From Schaedlerella arabinosiphila (GTDB lineage: Bacteria > Bacillota > Clostridia > Lachnospirales > Lachnospiraceae), in contig NZ_RHJS01000002.1 of NCBI RefSeq assembly GCF_003885045.1, positions 5,387,302 through 5,451,301 of the forward strand: DNA of 64,000 nt. Reading direction: 5' to 3'. The notes under the pieces are model-generated. The model had not been told where the DNA came from. It made no database searches and saw only the letters and a list, made by a program, of their open reading frames with translations. The position numbers and the translations under genes are program-made. Shown here piece after piece: positions 24,680 to 34,589 of this stretch (positions are counted from its first letter, which is position 1; each line of letters opens with the position of its first letter).

Positions 24680-26231
24680 CTATTCCAGACCATACTCTAT
24701 TCTGCAACTCTTCTTATAGCATGCAATCCCGTACTTATGAATCGTTTGTATTCCATCCTGCCTGAGAATCTGAATATATCCTGCATCCTCAATCTGTTTC
24801 ATGGCTTCGGCACATGCCTGATCATACCGTCCCTTTTCTGCATATTTAACTTCAATGATACACCCTGTTTTTGCCGACGGGATCTCCAGCCGGATGTCCG
24901 TATACCCTACTCCCGATTCCACATTCGATCTAACACTCCAACTGCCTTCGGCTTGCAACAGGCCTAATAACATACCATGGTAAAAGTTTTCTTTCATCTC
25001 TTTTTTGGCAAACGTATCCCGTATGCTGATAGAATCAGACATAAATTCATTAAATAATTCCTGCACGTCTTCCGCATCGCCTGACTTTATTGCCTCGCAA
25101 AATTTTTTCCATCTACCTGTGTCGCTTATAATCTTCTTTTTAAACCAGGAACGAATGCGTTTTTCATAAATCCCCAACACTTCCCTTTTCTATCACTTCT
25201 CCAGAAATCAATGCTTCTATCTGACTCTTTGTCGTTTCCGTTGCCGTCGCAAGAATATCCTGTATGATCGCATTACTGCTGCTGTTCTCCCAATGTGATT
25301 CCATTGGTGCCCCTTTCCACGCCCGCAGTTTATCACATTGGTTGATCACATCCCACGGACAATACACATCCACATGCCCAAAATGATATCCATCATACCA
25401 CTCTTTGATTTTTGCAAAAGAATCTTCTACTCCATAATATGACAGCATATCCCGTACTTCATTGTCCGTAAACCCAAAATATTCCGCAAAGTCTACATCT
25501 GAAATTGTTCTTACTTTAAAATTATTAAGCCCTGTAAAGATACTTTCTTTTGCAATACGCAAACACCCCGTAATAACTGCAAAATATAACTTTTCATTCG
25601 TCTTAAACACCTGGCTGAACAGAGACCGGATGAGCCGCACCATCTCCGAATAAAAGCCATCCTGATATGCTTTATCCAACGGTACATCATATTCGTCTAT
25701 CAAAACGATTGCCGGAATTTCATAATGCGCGAAAAGAAACTCCGTTAAAAGCCTCAGGCTATTTTGAAGATACACTGTTTTCCCAAAATCACCTCTCATC
25801 AGACATACCAGCTGCTCTTTTTCATACTCCATCAGTCTATTACTTTCCAGCAGAAATTTAAAACGCCTTGCTTCCTCACTGACCACACTTCCCAACATAT
25901 CATACGCCGTCTGGTAATCCATTCCTTCCACATCTTTCAGGCTGATGAAAATCACCGGATACTTCCCCATATACTGCTCACAAAGTTCCGTTTCCTTTGA
26001 TATTTCCATTCCGTCAAATAAAGATGGATCTGTCCCAATTTCAAAAAATGTCTTCAGCATATTCATATTTAGGCTCTTTCCAAACCGCCGTGGCCTTGTA
26101 AACAGATTTATACTTCCCCTCAAATCAATCAGATCACGGATAAATGCTGTTTTATCGACATAGTAAAAATTATCTCTTCTAAAATCTTTAAAATATTCAA
26201 TTCCTATCGGAAGTTTTTTCTTTTTTTCCAT
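24680..26231 (-). pseudogene. Broken AAA-ATPase-like / PD-(D/E)XK (DUF1703 type) gene
   Basis: Two adjacent - strand frames are the halves of one gene. The first, from ATG 26231 (MEKKKKLPIGIEYFKDFRRD) to a stop at 25164, is the AAA-ATPase-like domain with Walker A-like RPRRFGKSLN and Walker B-like IVLIDEYDVPL. The second (25180 to 24680) is the PD-(D/E)XK C-terminal domain (VGYTDIRLEI then GCIIEVKYAEKG). Intact members carry both in one protein, with a linker of some 50 residues that is missing here. A small deletion with frameshift near 25164-25180 therefore broke the gene. GAGGG lies upstream of ATG 26231. A related gene starts at 63388. Confidence 0.75.
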
Positions 26232-26302
26232 ACCAATTATGCCCTCTTTCATTTCACGATCCACACTCTTAATGACCTGTTTTGGCTGCCTTATGCTGTT
26301 GT

Positions 26303-26578
26303 TCATAGTATAACAATTCCAAGCCATTGATTCCAATCCAAAATGATTTTATGTTTACACGGATCAAGGGCTTTGCGTATGGTTTTATCAAGTTCCCGCC
26401 GCCGGGCATAGAGTCCATAATATCGGGTCATCTTGAAATGCTTTTCCGGGATGTGCTGGATCAGAAGTTGTATAAAATCCAACACGGGAAGCGTTTTTTC
26501 CACATAAGAGTCATCTTCATGAAGGATATATTGAATTTCTTCAAAATGCTCTGTGAATATTTTCTTTAAATCAATTAT
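26303..26578 (-). pseudogene. IS91-type transposase fragment
   Basis: The - frame from about 26578 contains SYVEKTLPVLDFIQLLIQHI, then PEKHFKMTRYYGLYARRRE and a stop at 26303. The 'LIQHIPEKHFKMIRYYG.YA' block is characteristic of the C-terminal part of IS91-family (Y2, HUH-type) transposases. Only about 90 codons are left, without the catalytic region. It abuts the 3' end of the lipoprotein gene at 26571 and lies just upstream of the broken AAA gene, which suggests a rearrangement hot spot. Confidence 0.65.
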
Positions 26579-27185
26579 GCGTTTCCTCCATAGTCAAAGT
26601 GATCCGGGAGGCTTTCCGCTCGGCCCCGTCCTTTTCCATAGAGATCATTCCGTTTGCGGCTGCGGCCGGATCACCCGCAGAGGTTTTTATCACCGCAGAA
26701 AACTGATAGCATTCCGGTTCATCAGAAGATTTCGTAAGCTCCACTTCATCGACATGAATGTCGGAGTTCAAATCTTTGGCCAATGCAGCGCTTTTGTAAA
26801 ACGTACGGCTCGCCGCAAGCGTTTCAATACATGCATCTGTCATGGAGTCCCCAAAACGTTCCAGAAAATACTCTCTCAGTCGGCCGTCGTCCTGGGTCAG
26901 TCCAATTTCTTCATTCGCCATGGCTTCTTCGGAAGACAGGGCGAATTCTGCGTCAAAATCCTCCGCCTGCTGCAGGGTGCAGGAGAGAAGCTGCTCCAGA
27001 GCAAGCTGCGGCCGTTGTTCCGTGCTGCTGTCGATCTTCCCGCTCTTTCCGCATCCGATTGCCGCGGCCGCCGCCGCAAGGGCCAGAACGCCCGTAAGAA
27101 CATGGCGGAGTGGTTTTACAAAGTTTCTCTTTTCATCGGTTTTCCTCGAGTACATGTTTAAATGCAGCATATTTAAGTTTAACAT
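26571..27185 (-). CDS. Hypothetical lipoprotein
   Basis: 204 residues. The start ATG (27185) follows AAGGAGACCC. The signal region has a basic start and an alanine-rich hydrophobic stretch ending in lipobox AAIGC (Cys45), an unusually long n-region because of the repeats LNLNMLHLNMY at the start. The exported domain has no Cys beyond one in CTLQQ, one in CIET and one in ECYQ, and is similar in size to small DUF5105-like lipoproteins, but no family is certain. It ends on the IS91 fragment, so its last residues (MEETHN) might be altered by the junction. Confidence 0.6.
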   Translation of the reverse strand: MLNLNMLHLNMYSRKTDEKRNFVKPLRHVLTGVLALAAAAAAIGCGKSGKIDSSTEQRPQLALEQLLSCTLQQAEDFDAEFALSSEEAMANEEIGLTQDDGRLREYFLERFGDSMTDACIETLAASRTFYKSAALAKDLNSDIHVDEVELTKSSDEPECYQFSAVIKTSAGDPAAAANGMISMEKDGAERKASRITLTMEETHN

Positions 27186-27227
27186 ATGGGTCTCCTTTCC
27201 GCCGTATTGAAAACGGCAATTTTTCCA

Positions 27228-27273
27228 AATGGATGAGTCAGTTGAAGGCTCTTTAGAGCATCCAACCGTACAG
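27228..27273 (+). repeat. 46-bp dispersed repeat, copy A
   Basis: Matches the complement of 48313-48358 at 44 of 46 positions. It contains a hairpin-forming core (GGCTCTTTAGAGC with flanking GTTG/CAAC arms). It lies in the 335-bp region between the lipoprotein gene and the restriction operon. The second copy is embedded in a broken chloramphenicol acetyltransferase gene. Confidence 0.75.
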
Positions 27274-27416
27274 GTTGCAATTGTTTGTTGATTCTATTTT
27301 ACTCCATCCGGCCGGCCGATACAATGCCTTTTGCGTGAATGCAGTGTTTTCCTGTTTCAATGGAAAATCTGTTCCTGTTCATTTTATAAAATAACTGTAA
27401 ATACCACAAAAACCTG

Positions 27417-27445
27417 TTGAAAACATAGAACATATGTGCTAAAAT
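27417..27445 (+). promoter_or_regulatory. Promoter of the type IIG restriction-modification operon
   Basis: TTGAAA (27417-27422), 17-base spacer, TAAAAT (27440-27445). It directs transcription into the HTH gene at 27520. Confidence 0.65.
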
Positions 27446-27451
27446 CGGTTA

Positions 27452-27477
27452 CAGTTCACCGAATATCCGGTGAACTG
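27452..27477. promoter_or_regulatory. Palindromic operator at the restriction operon start
   Basis: CAGTTCACCG and its exact complement CGGTGAACTG (27468-27477) are separated by 6 bases and placed directly downstream of the -10 box, over the expected transcription start. A repressor bound here would block the promoter. The small HTH protein encoded 43 bases further is the obvious candidate, but helix-turn-helix domains of its type do not always bind palindromes. A mRNA hairpin is the alternative. Confidence 0.6.
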
Positions 27478-27519
27478 CAGCCTGAACTCTTGCAGGTATT
27501 GATAAATAGGAGAATCAAT

Positions 27520-27711
27520 ATGGGTGATCATTATATGGAAGACTGGATTGGTATAGAGGCGGCATCGAAGTACCTGGATGTGACCAAGGATACAGTCAGG
27601 AATTGGATAAAGAAGACGGATATTCCGGCGCACAAGATCGGAAAGCTATGGAAGTTTAAGAGAATAGAATTAGACGCCTGGGTAAAGAGCGGGCACAGCG
27701 CGATTGATTGA
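27520..27711 (+). CDS. Small excisionase-type HTH protein heading the R-M operon
   Basis: 63 residues from ATG 27520 (MGDHYMEDWIGIEAASKYLD), chosen for the AGGAG site 8 bases upstream. It is a single HTH_17/MerR-like DNA-binding domain with the sequence AASKYLDVTKDTVRNWIK and the wing IGKLWKFKRIELDAWVKSG. Proteins like this are frequently found ahead of restriction-modification genes in Firmicutes. It lies 34 bases before the restriction enzyme gene and after a palindrome, so a controller role is plausible, though unlike classical C proteins it is not of the Cro/XRE fold. Confidence 0.75.
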   Translation: MGDHYMEDWIGIEAASKYLDVTKDTVRNWIKKTDIPAHKIGKLWKFKRIELDAWVKSGHSAID

Positions 27712-27745
27712 CGATATGAACGGATAGGCCGGATGAGGGGAACAT

Positions 27746-30700
27746 ATGAGTATTGAAAAACTGAAGCAGCTTACAGCAAAGTATAAAAAAAGTATGAATT
27801 ATTATCACGATTCAAAGAATGCGTACAATGAGACGGAATGCCGGGATGAGTATATCAGCCCGCTGTTGGAGTGCTTCGGTTGGGATGTGCATAACCAGAA
27901 GGGAAAGCTGCCGCAGTACAAGGAAGTCATTGTAGAGCGGTTTTCCAGCAGCGCGGAGAGACCGGACTACACATTGACCCTGAACGGCGTATCCAAGATA
28001 TTCGTTGAGGCAAAGAAGCCCGGAGTCGATATAACGGCCGACCGGGAGCCGGCTATGCAGACCAGAAAATACGGCTGGAATGCCAACCATGCCCTGGCGG
28101 TTTTGACGAATTTTGAGGATCTTCTCATCTACGATACAACCAACCGGCCCGAGGAGGGGGATGACGCGAATACCTCCTTATACCGTAAGTACCATTTTGA
28201 AGACTACGTGGCCAAATACCAGGAAATCGCGGACCTGATTTCCAGAGACACCGTATATTCGGGACGATATGACGAGATCGTGAAGACCGATTTTCAGAGC
28301 GACAACCGGTTCAGCACGAAGATCGACGAGACATTCCTAAAGCAGATCAATCAATGGCGTCTGGAAATCGGCCGGTACTTGTATGAAAATAAAGCGGATT
28401 ACAGGGATATCCATGTCCTCAACGATACGGTGCAGGACTTTATCAACCAGATTATTTTCCTGAGAATATGCGAGGACAGGAAGCTGCCCTTATACATGAG
28501 ATTATATGAGACCGCGGAGGATCAGGCGGATTTGCAGGAAGTGCTGACCGCTGTTTTCCGGGATGCGGACAAAAGATACAATTCCGGACTGTTCAAAAAT
28601 GAAAGCCCCATTTTTGACCTGAACTGCGGGATGATCTATGATATGATAGAATCACTGTATTATCCGAAAACCCCGTATATGTTCACGATCATCGAACCGG
28701 GGATTTTAGGAAAAATATACGAATCCTTTTTGACAGAGAGCCTTGTGCTGGAGGACGGCAGAATCGCATTGGCTCACAAAAAGGAATACATATACAAATC
28801 CGTAGTCAGCACCCCGTTGGAAATCGTAAAATACATGGTAAAGAATACATTGGAGCCATTGTGCCGGGGAAAGTCCCCAAAAGAGATCCTGCATGTGAAA
28901 ATCGCAGACATTGCATGCGGTTCCGGCGTATTTTTGGAAGAGGCGTACCAATACCTGGTTGACTATTGTACGCAGTGGTATGTACAGAACGACCCGGCCC
29001 ATTTATTCACGATAGACAATGGGGCCGTAAAGCTGCCGCTGTCTGACAAAAAAGAACTCCTGACAAACTGCATTTACGGCGTTGACATTGATATCCATGC
29101 GGTGGAAGTCAGCAAATTTTCTCTTTTACTGAAGCTGATCGAGGATGAAACCGAGCCTTCTGTAAAGGACAACCAGCCGATTCTGCCGGAATTAGATGAA
29201 AATATAAAATGCGGAAATTCTTTGGTGTCCAGAGACGATGTGGAAGGAATGGACATTTCATCCGACGACCTGATCAGAACCGCGCCCTTCGACTGGGAGA
29301 GCATCAACGGCGGAGAACCCTTTGACGTCGTGATCGGAAACCCGCCGTATGTTAAGACAGAAGATATCAAAAAGCTGCACACGGCGGCAGAGACCGCGGT
29401 TTATAAAAAGTACGAAAGTTCCTACAAACAGTATGACAAGTACTACCTGTTCCTGGAAAAAGCAATGGGGCTGATCAAGGAAAACGGGCTGGTCTGTTAT
29501 ATTGTTCCAAATAAATTTCTGCATACAGAGTCGGCGGAGAAGATCCGCCTGATGCTCAAAGACAGGATCTCCAGGCTGGACGATTTCGGAGCCGCGCAGT
29601 TGTTCCGGGATAAGACGGTCTACAGCTCCATTGTGACCATCAAAGGGGCCGGGACAGAGCAGTTATCCTATAGTGTAGTACACAGTGCGGCGGAGTTGTG
29701 GAACGGGGAATCCGAACCGGATCATTTCATCCCGAAGAAGCAGCTTAACTGTATGCCCTGGAAGGGCTCTGAGGATGCCGCCGACGGCTCGCCCTGGTTT
29801 CTCTGTGAGGATACCGGGTATGTCGATATGCTCAGCCGCGCAGGGGAGAAGATCGTACCTCTGTCCGAGATCGCGGATATCTACAATGGCATCCAGACCA
29901 GCGCCGAAAAGATCTACAAGATCGAAGGAAAGAATATTCTGTCCGATGACGCGGCTTACGTGACGTTTCGAAGCGGGGAAAAGCAATACCGGATCGAAAA
30001 GGGAGTGGTAAGGCCCTACTTCAAGCCTTCCAGAAGTGAGCAGGGGGCGTTGAATACATACAGCAGCATCCATCAGGTGAAGATGAATTATAATATTTTT
30101 CCATATGACCATAAGGGCAATTTTATTACAAAGGACATGATGGAACATCAATACCCCTGTGCGTGGCAGTATCTGCTGGAGCATAAGGCGAAGCTGCTCC
30201 CAAAATCACTGGGCGGAAGCAGGGACGTGCAGCCGCCGGTCTCCTGTGAAGATGAATGGTACCGCTATGGGAGAAGCCAGGCAATCACAAGCCTGAACAA
30301 TAAGGACAAAATCATTGTAGGCGTGAACCGCAGCAAGGGCAATCCCCTCTATCTGCTGGATCAGGACAACTATCTGATCGCGTCCGGCGGAACGGCGGGC
30401 TACGTGGGAATCTCCTTAAAGGACGGCAGCGAATATCAGTTGGAATACATACATGCGTGGCTGTCCCATCCGTGGACAGACTTATATCTGCAGTTGATCG
30501 GCAGCGACTTTGAAGGCGGATTTATCGCCCGTGGAACCTATACATTGCCGATGGTTCCGTTTATTAAGATCGATTTTACAGACGAAAAGCAAAAGGCTTT
30601 GTATGATAATGTCGTGTCCGGTACACGGAAGATCCGCCAGCTCAATGAGGATCTGATGCATAAGGCAGACAAGGCCGCGCGGAATGTATTGGAACAGGAA

Positions 30701-30763
30701 AAAAGCAGGCTGATAAAAAATCTGGAAGGAATGATAACGAAGGTTTATCAGCAGAAATTTTAG
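27746..30763 (+). CDS. Type IIG restriction-modification enzyme, Eco57I-like
   Basis: 1005 residues combining nuclease, methyltransferase and target recognition. The N-terminal PD-(D/E)XK nuclease has Asp74 (RPDYTL), then Glu88-x-Lys90 in VEAKKPG. The central N6-adenine methyltransferase has SAM motif I IACGSGVFLE (about 390) and catalytic NPPY (about 532) in VVIGNPPYV. The C-terminal third is a TaqI-like specificity region. The length and the next gene match Eco57I (R about 997, M about 544 residues). Such enzymes cut some 14-16 bases from an asymmetric site and methylate one strand. The recognition sequence cannot be read from the protein. The operon starts with a small HTH gene, and all motifs are intact. 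Confidence 0.9.
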   Translation: MSIEKLKQLTAKYKKSMNYYHDSKNAYNETECRDEYISPLLECFGWDVHNQKGKLPQYKEVIVERFSSSAERPDYTLTLNGVSKIFVEAKKPGVDITADREPAMQTRKYGWNANHALAVLTNFEDLLIYDTTNRPEEGDDANTSLYRKYHFEDYVAKYQEIADLISRDTVYSGRYDEIVKTDFQSDNRFSTKIDETFLKQINQWRLEIGRYLYENKADYRDIHVLNDTVQDFINQIIFLRICEDRKLPLYMRLYETAEDQADLQEVLTAVFRDADKRYNSGLFKNESPIFDLNCGMIYDMIESLYYPKTPYMFTIIEPGILGKIYESFLTESLVLEDGRIALAHKKEYIYKSVVSTPLEIVKYMVKNTLEPLCRGKSPKEILHVKIADIACGSGVFLEEAYQYLVDYCTQWYVQNDPAHLFTIDNGAVKLPLSDKKELLTNCIYGVDIDIHAVEVSKFSLLLKLIEDETEPSVKDNQPILPELDENIKCGNSLVSRDDVEGMDISSDDLIRTAPFDWESINGGEPFDVVIGNPPYVKTEDIKKLHTAAETAVYKKYESSYKQYDKYYLFLEKAMGLIKENGLVCYIVPNKFLHTESAEKIRLMLKDRISRLDDFGAAQLFRDKTVYSSIVTIKGAGTEQLSYSVVHSAAELWNGESEPDHFIPKKQLNCMPWKGSEDAADGSPWFLCEDTGYVDMLSRAGEKIVPLSEIADIYNGIQTSAEKIYKIEGKNILSDDAAYVTFRSGEKQYRIEKGVVRPYFKPSRSEQGALNTYSSIHQVKMNYNIFPYDHKGNFITKDMMEHQYPCAWQYLLEHKAKLLPKSLGGSRDVQPPVSCEDEWYRYGRSQAITSLNNKDKIIVGVNRSKGNPLYLLDQDNYLIASGGTAGYVGISLKDGSEYQLEYIHAWLSHPWTDLYLQLIGSDFEGGFIARGTYTLPMVPFIKIDFTDEKQKALYDNVVSGTRKIRQLNEDLMHKADKAARNVLEQEKSRLIKNLEGMITKVYQQKF

Positions 30764-30771
30764 GTGATCAT

Positions 30772-32400
30772 ATGAAATTAAAGGCAGATAGTTCTGCGCG
30801 GAAACTGAGGGGGGCCTATTATACTCCGCTGCCGCTGGCAGAGATGATGGTAAAGCTGTTTGCGGACAATCCGGAATATAAACGCGTTTTGGAGCCGAGC
30901 TGCGGTGACGGCGTATTTCTGGAGGCGCTCATCAGTACAGACAAAATTTCCAAATGCAGGAAGATAGAAGCTGTCGAGATTGACGGCATGGAGGCCCAAA
31001 AGGCCGGGGAAAAAGCGGCGTCCTATAAGAATGTGGAAGTCATCCGCAGCGATTTCTTTGACTTTTATGAACAGAAAAAGGACTGTGCCCAATATGATCT
31101 GATTCTGGGAAATCCGCCCTATATCAGGTATCAGTACCTGGAAGACAACCAGCGGGAGCTGATGTCCGGCATTTTGACATCCCAGGGCATGAAGGCGAAT
31201 AAGCTGGTCAATACCTGGGTTGGCTTTATTGTTTCATGTGTCAACCTGTTAAGCGAACACGGAAAAATAGCATTTGTGATTCCTGCGGAGATCATGCAGG
31301 TGGCTTATGCGGAAGATCTCAGGCTGTTTTTGGCGGATCATCTTTCCAAGATTACGCTCCTTACATTTAAAGAGCTGGTTTTTCCGGATATAGAACAGGA
31401 GATCGTAGTGTTTATCGGGGAAAAGGGGGAGGAGGAAAAGGGAATCCGCATTGCGGAGCTTAATAATCTGGATGACCTGAAAACATATGACATCGAAAAA
31501 AACGATTTCCAGAAATTGCAGCATGTTCATGAAAAATGGACAAAGTATTTTACGGATCTGGAAGAAAATATGCTTGTGAAAAGGATCAGGGAGGATCACA
31601 GGTTTCAAAAGCTGTCGGATATGGCGCTGATCAATATCGGTATTACGACAGGCAACAACAAATACTTTTCCGTAACTCACGGCCAGGTTGTGCAGTACGC
31701 TCTGCAGGACGTGGTAAGGCCGCTGATCGGACGAAGCTCCCATGCGAACAGCGTTTACTTCAAAAAGGAGGACTGGCTGAAAAATGTAAAAGAAAACCGG
31801 GCCGCGTACCTGATCGATTTTCCGGATATTGCGTATGCAAAATACCCGAAGAAGCATAAGGAATATATCAAAGAGGGAGAAAAAAACGGCGAGAACAAAG
31901 GGTATAAATGTTCCATCCGGGAACGATGGTACCGCGTTCCGTCGATCTGGGTTCCGGACGCCTTTTTTCTGAGAAGAAATAATCTGTACCCAAAATTCGT
32001 ACTAAACCAGTGCGACGCGGTTTCCACGGATACCATGCACCGAATCAAATTTCATGACGGAATTGAGCCGGAACGGGCGATTCTTTCATATTACAACAGC
32101 ATTTCCTTCGCATTTACCGAGCTTTGCGGAAGAAGCTACGGAGGGGGCGTGCTGGAAGTCCTTCCGGGCGAGATGGGGGAGATCCTCGTCCCAAAGCTGG
32201 ATTCGGTTCCCATGGAACGGGTAAGGGAATTGCTGAAGCAGGTGGATTTGATCATAAGGAACAACGGCGACATTGAGGAGGCGCTGGATCTCGTGGACGC
32301 GCAGATCCTGGTTGCGGAACTCGGATTTGAGCCGGATGTGTGCGCAGATATCAGATGTATATGGAAGAAGCTGCAGAGAAGAAGACTGAACAGAGGATAA
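30772..32400 (+). CDS. N6-adenine DNA methyltransferase of the Eco57I-like system
   Basis: 542 residues, starting 9 bases after the restriction enzyme. SAM motif I is LEPSCGDGVFLEAL (about 41-54), and the catalytic motif is LGNPPYIRYQ (about 113). The GAYYTP motif near the N-terminus is typical of this Eco57I/TaqI-type methylase group. It would methylate both strands of the site that the fused enzyme cuts and so protect the host. The C-terminal half should carry the target-recognition domain. Size and order mirror M.Eco57I. No sign of decay. Confidence 0.9.
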   Translation: MKLKADSSARKLRGAYYTPLPLAEMMVKLFADNPEYKRVLEPSCGDGVFLEALISTDKISKCRKIEAVEIDGMEAQKAGEKAASYKNVEVIRSDFFDFYEQKKDCAQYDLILGNPPYIRYQYLEDNQRELMSGILTSQGMKANKLVNTWVGFIVSCVNLLSEHGKIAFVIPAEIMQVAYAEDLRLFLADHLSKITLLTFKELVFPDIEQEIVVFIGEKGEEEKGIRIAELNNLDDLKTYDIEKNDFQKLQHVHEKWTKYFTDLEENMLVKRIREDHRFQKLSDMALINIGITTGNNKYFSVTHGQVVQYALQDVVRPLIGRSSHANSVYFKKEDWLKNVKENRAAYLIDFPDIAYAKYPKKHKEYIKEGEKNGENKGYKCSIRERWYRVPSIWVPDAFFLRRNNLYPKFVLNQCDAVSTDTMHRIKFHDGIEPERAILSYYNSISFAFTELCGRSYGGGVLEVLPGEMGEILVPKLDSVPMERVRELLKQVDLIIRNNGDIEEALDLVDAQILVAELGFEPDVCADIRCIWKKLQRRRLNRG

Positions 32401-32459
32401 AAAGAAAGGATACCTGAAAAAAAGAAAGGGATGCCTGAAACCGCTGCCCAAACGGCACA

Positions 32460-32486
32460 GCGCCGTGCAGCGGGAGTGCACGGCGC
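32460..32486. terminator. Terminator between the R-M operon and the convergent GH31 gene
   Basis: GCGCCGTGCA, 7-base loop GCGGGAG, TGCACGGCGC: a perfect 10-bp GC-rich stem between two converging genes. No strong T-run. Just before it, two 20-bp near copies of AAAGAAAGGATACCTGAAA lie in tandem (from about 32400). Confidence 0.6.
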
Positions 32487-32501
32487 GTGTGAATACGACC
32501 T

Positions 32502-34577
32502 TTAGCAGCATTTCAGCGTACGGTAATTCTCTTTATTTTCATAGTCTTTGCCTATACCGTCATCCTCATACAGCGTATATTCTGCCCCCGGATATCCAAG
32601 CATGGTCAGATGCTTTGTATCCAGCGCTTCCACATACTCTGCGGACTCTGCCAGCGGGATGCATTTTCCGCTGCGGATGAACAGCGGCACTTCGTTCAGT
32701 GCGATTTCCACATAATGATGTCCCTTCGGGAGGGTTTCTTCGGAGACAGATCCGTCGGGCAGGAACTTCACAAACTTCATCTCCTCCGGCAGGTATACAT
32801 AACGTCCCCGGGCATTCTGTGTGTAGACCGGCGCGATCATGACCTCATTGCCAAGCATCATCTGATCTTCCACCTGCACGGCCATGGAATCCTCCGGATA
32901 TGCGAACGCCAGCGGTTTGAAATACAGGTCGTCATTCAGCGCAGCCTTCATATACTCGCTGTACAGATAGGGAATCAGCCGGTAGCGCACGCCTACCACA
33001 TGGCGGAAGTCGTCCAGGTTTTCAAACTGATAGCATTCCTGATCCCGTGTCCCCGCTGCGGCATGATCCCGCATCAGCGGAGTAAATACGCCCAATGCCA
33101 GCCAGCGCAGCAGCAGATCCCTTGTGGCATCCGCTCCGAATCCGCCCAGATCCGCGCCGGTATACAAAAATCCGCACATGTTCAGAGAAGGCAGCATTTT
33201 CAGGTTCAGCAGGATGTGTGACCACCAGGACTTGTTGTCGCCCATCCAGATGCCGCCGTAGCGGTGCATTCCGATATAGGAGGAACGGGAGAACATCAGG
33301 AAACGTTTCTCCGGATCGATCCGCTCAAATGCCTCGCCTGCCGCGCGGGTCATATTATACCCAAACAGGTTATGTACCTTGTCATGGCGGATACGCTCAC
33401 CGTTTACCGTATGATAAAAGCGGCGGTAATCCTCTTTGCTGTTTGCCAATGCATTGATCTTTCCCATCAGCGGCCAGATGGAAGCACCGGCATTTTCTGT
33501 TTCGGCGCTGTCGTTGGTATCGGATGTGGGGGCAACAGCCAATGTGCCTGCGTTTATCCCGCTGTTGTAGTTTTCATTTTCCAGAAACTGCTTCAGCATT
33601 CCTTTGAGTTCGTCGATGCCTTCCGGAGAGTAGAAGATGGCAGGCTCGTTCATGTCGTTCCAGAAGCCTTCGATCCCCTGATCTGTCAGAACCCGGTATT
33701 TATCCCCGAACCAGGCGCGTGCCTCGGCATTGAGCACATCCGGAAAATGGGTATTTCCCGGCCAGACCGCGGCCACAAAGTCGCTTCCGTCCTCGCGCTG
33801 GCAGAAGTAGCGGTTTTTAACCCCTTCCTCGTACACATCGTAGCCGTCCTCCACCTTGACGCCCGCGTCAATGATGGGGATCAGCCGGAGATTGCGGTCC
33901 TTCATTTCCCGGACAAATTCCGCAAAATCCGGGAAGTTTTCCTCGTGCAGTGTGAAATCCTTAAAATCCTGCATATAGTCGATGTCCATGTAGACCATAT
34001 CCAGCGGGATCTTGTTTTCACGATAACCGTCCGCTACTTTGCGGAAATCCTCCTTCGTCTTGTAACCCCAACGGCTCTGTCCGAAGCCGAAGGCGTATTT
34101 CGGCGGAATGTAGCTTCTGCCGATGATCTTCCGGAACTGCTTTACAATATCATAGGGCGAATCCCCTTCAATGACAAACAGGTTTAGATCCGCATCTGCG
34201 CAGGACACCTGCAGCGTATCCATCTTTGTATATCCGATGTCAAATGTCATGGCAGAGGGATAGTCGAAGAACAGCCCGAAGGTCTCACGGCCGTATATCA
34301 CGATAAAATTGTGGGCTCCATACAGGGAACGCTTGTCCTCTGTGTGGTTTGGATCATCCGTACAGTCGCTGATATAGCAGTAGCCCCGCTTGTTCAGCCC
34401 CCGGTTGGCCTCGCCGAGCCCGTATACGATATCCGTTTCTTCCATAATATAAGTAAAACAAAATCCCTTTTCGGTATCGATTTTGCCGTAAGCCGGTGTA
34501 CCTTCCCCGGCGGGAACCTCCGTTACCACGGCTTCAGTTGAAAATGGTTTTCCATACACATACTTCTGAATCATCAC
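32502..34577 (-). CDS. Glycoside hydrolase family 31 (alpha-glucosidase-like)
   Basis: 691 residues, cytoplasmic (no signal peptide). The catalytic nucleophile is Asp308 in FWNDMNEPA, and the acid/base Asp is in RYGGIWMGDNKSWW. DYMQDFKDFT and the substrate-pocket motif SRSSYIGMHRYGG are typical of GH31. The family splits terminal alpha-linked glucose or xylose residues; this group in Clostridia is usually annotated alpha-glucosidase. GGAGG lies before the start. No sugar transporter is adjacent. A perfect pair of 12-bp inverted sites flanks the promoter region upstream, which suggests control by a dedicated repressor not present in the window. Confidence 0.88.
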   Translation of the reverse strand: MMIQKYVYGKPFSTEAVVTEVPAGEGTPAYGKIDTEKGFCFTYIMEETDIVYGLGEANRGLNKRGYCYISDCTDDPNHTEDKRSLYGAHNFIVIYGRETFGLFFDYPSAMTFDIGYTKMDTLQVSCADADLNLFVIEGDSPYDIVKQFRKIIGRSYIPPKYAFGFGQSRWGYKTKEDFRKVADGYRENKIPLDMVYMDIDYMQDFKDFTLHEENFPDFAEFVREMKDRNLRLIPIIDAGVKVEDGYDVYEEGVKNRYFCQREDGSDFVAAVWPGNTHFPDVLNAEARAWFGDKYRVLTDQGIEGFWNDMNEPAIFYSPEGIDELKGMLKQFLENENYNSGINAGTLAVAPTSDTNDSAETENAGASIWPLMGKINALANSKEDYRRFYHTVNGERIRHDKVHNLFGYNMTRAAGEAFERIDPEKRFLMFSRSSYIGMHRYGGIWMGDNKSWWSHILLNLKMLPSLNMCGFLYTGADLGGFGADATRDLLLRWLALGVFTPLMRDHAAAGTRDQECYQFENLDDFRHVVGVRYRLIPYLYSEYMKAALNDDLYFKPLAFAYPEDSMAVQVEDQMMLGNEVMIAPVYTQNARGRYVYLPEEMKFVKFLPDGSVSEETLPKGHHYVEIALNEVPLFIRSGKCIPLAESAEYVEALDTKHLTMLGYPGAEYTLYEDDGIGKDYENKENYRTLKCC

Positions 34578-34589
34578 GCATCCTCCTGG

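Noticed and set aside
25164..25180. Programmed frameshift in the AAA/PD-(D/E)XK gene
   Set aside because: About 50 residues of linker are also missing, which a ribosomal shift would not explain; a deletion does.
32400..32440. Two near copies of AAAGAAAGGATACCTGAAA after the methyltransferase gene as a regulatory array
   Set aside because: Only two copies, at a gene end, with no partner feature; more likely a local duplication.
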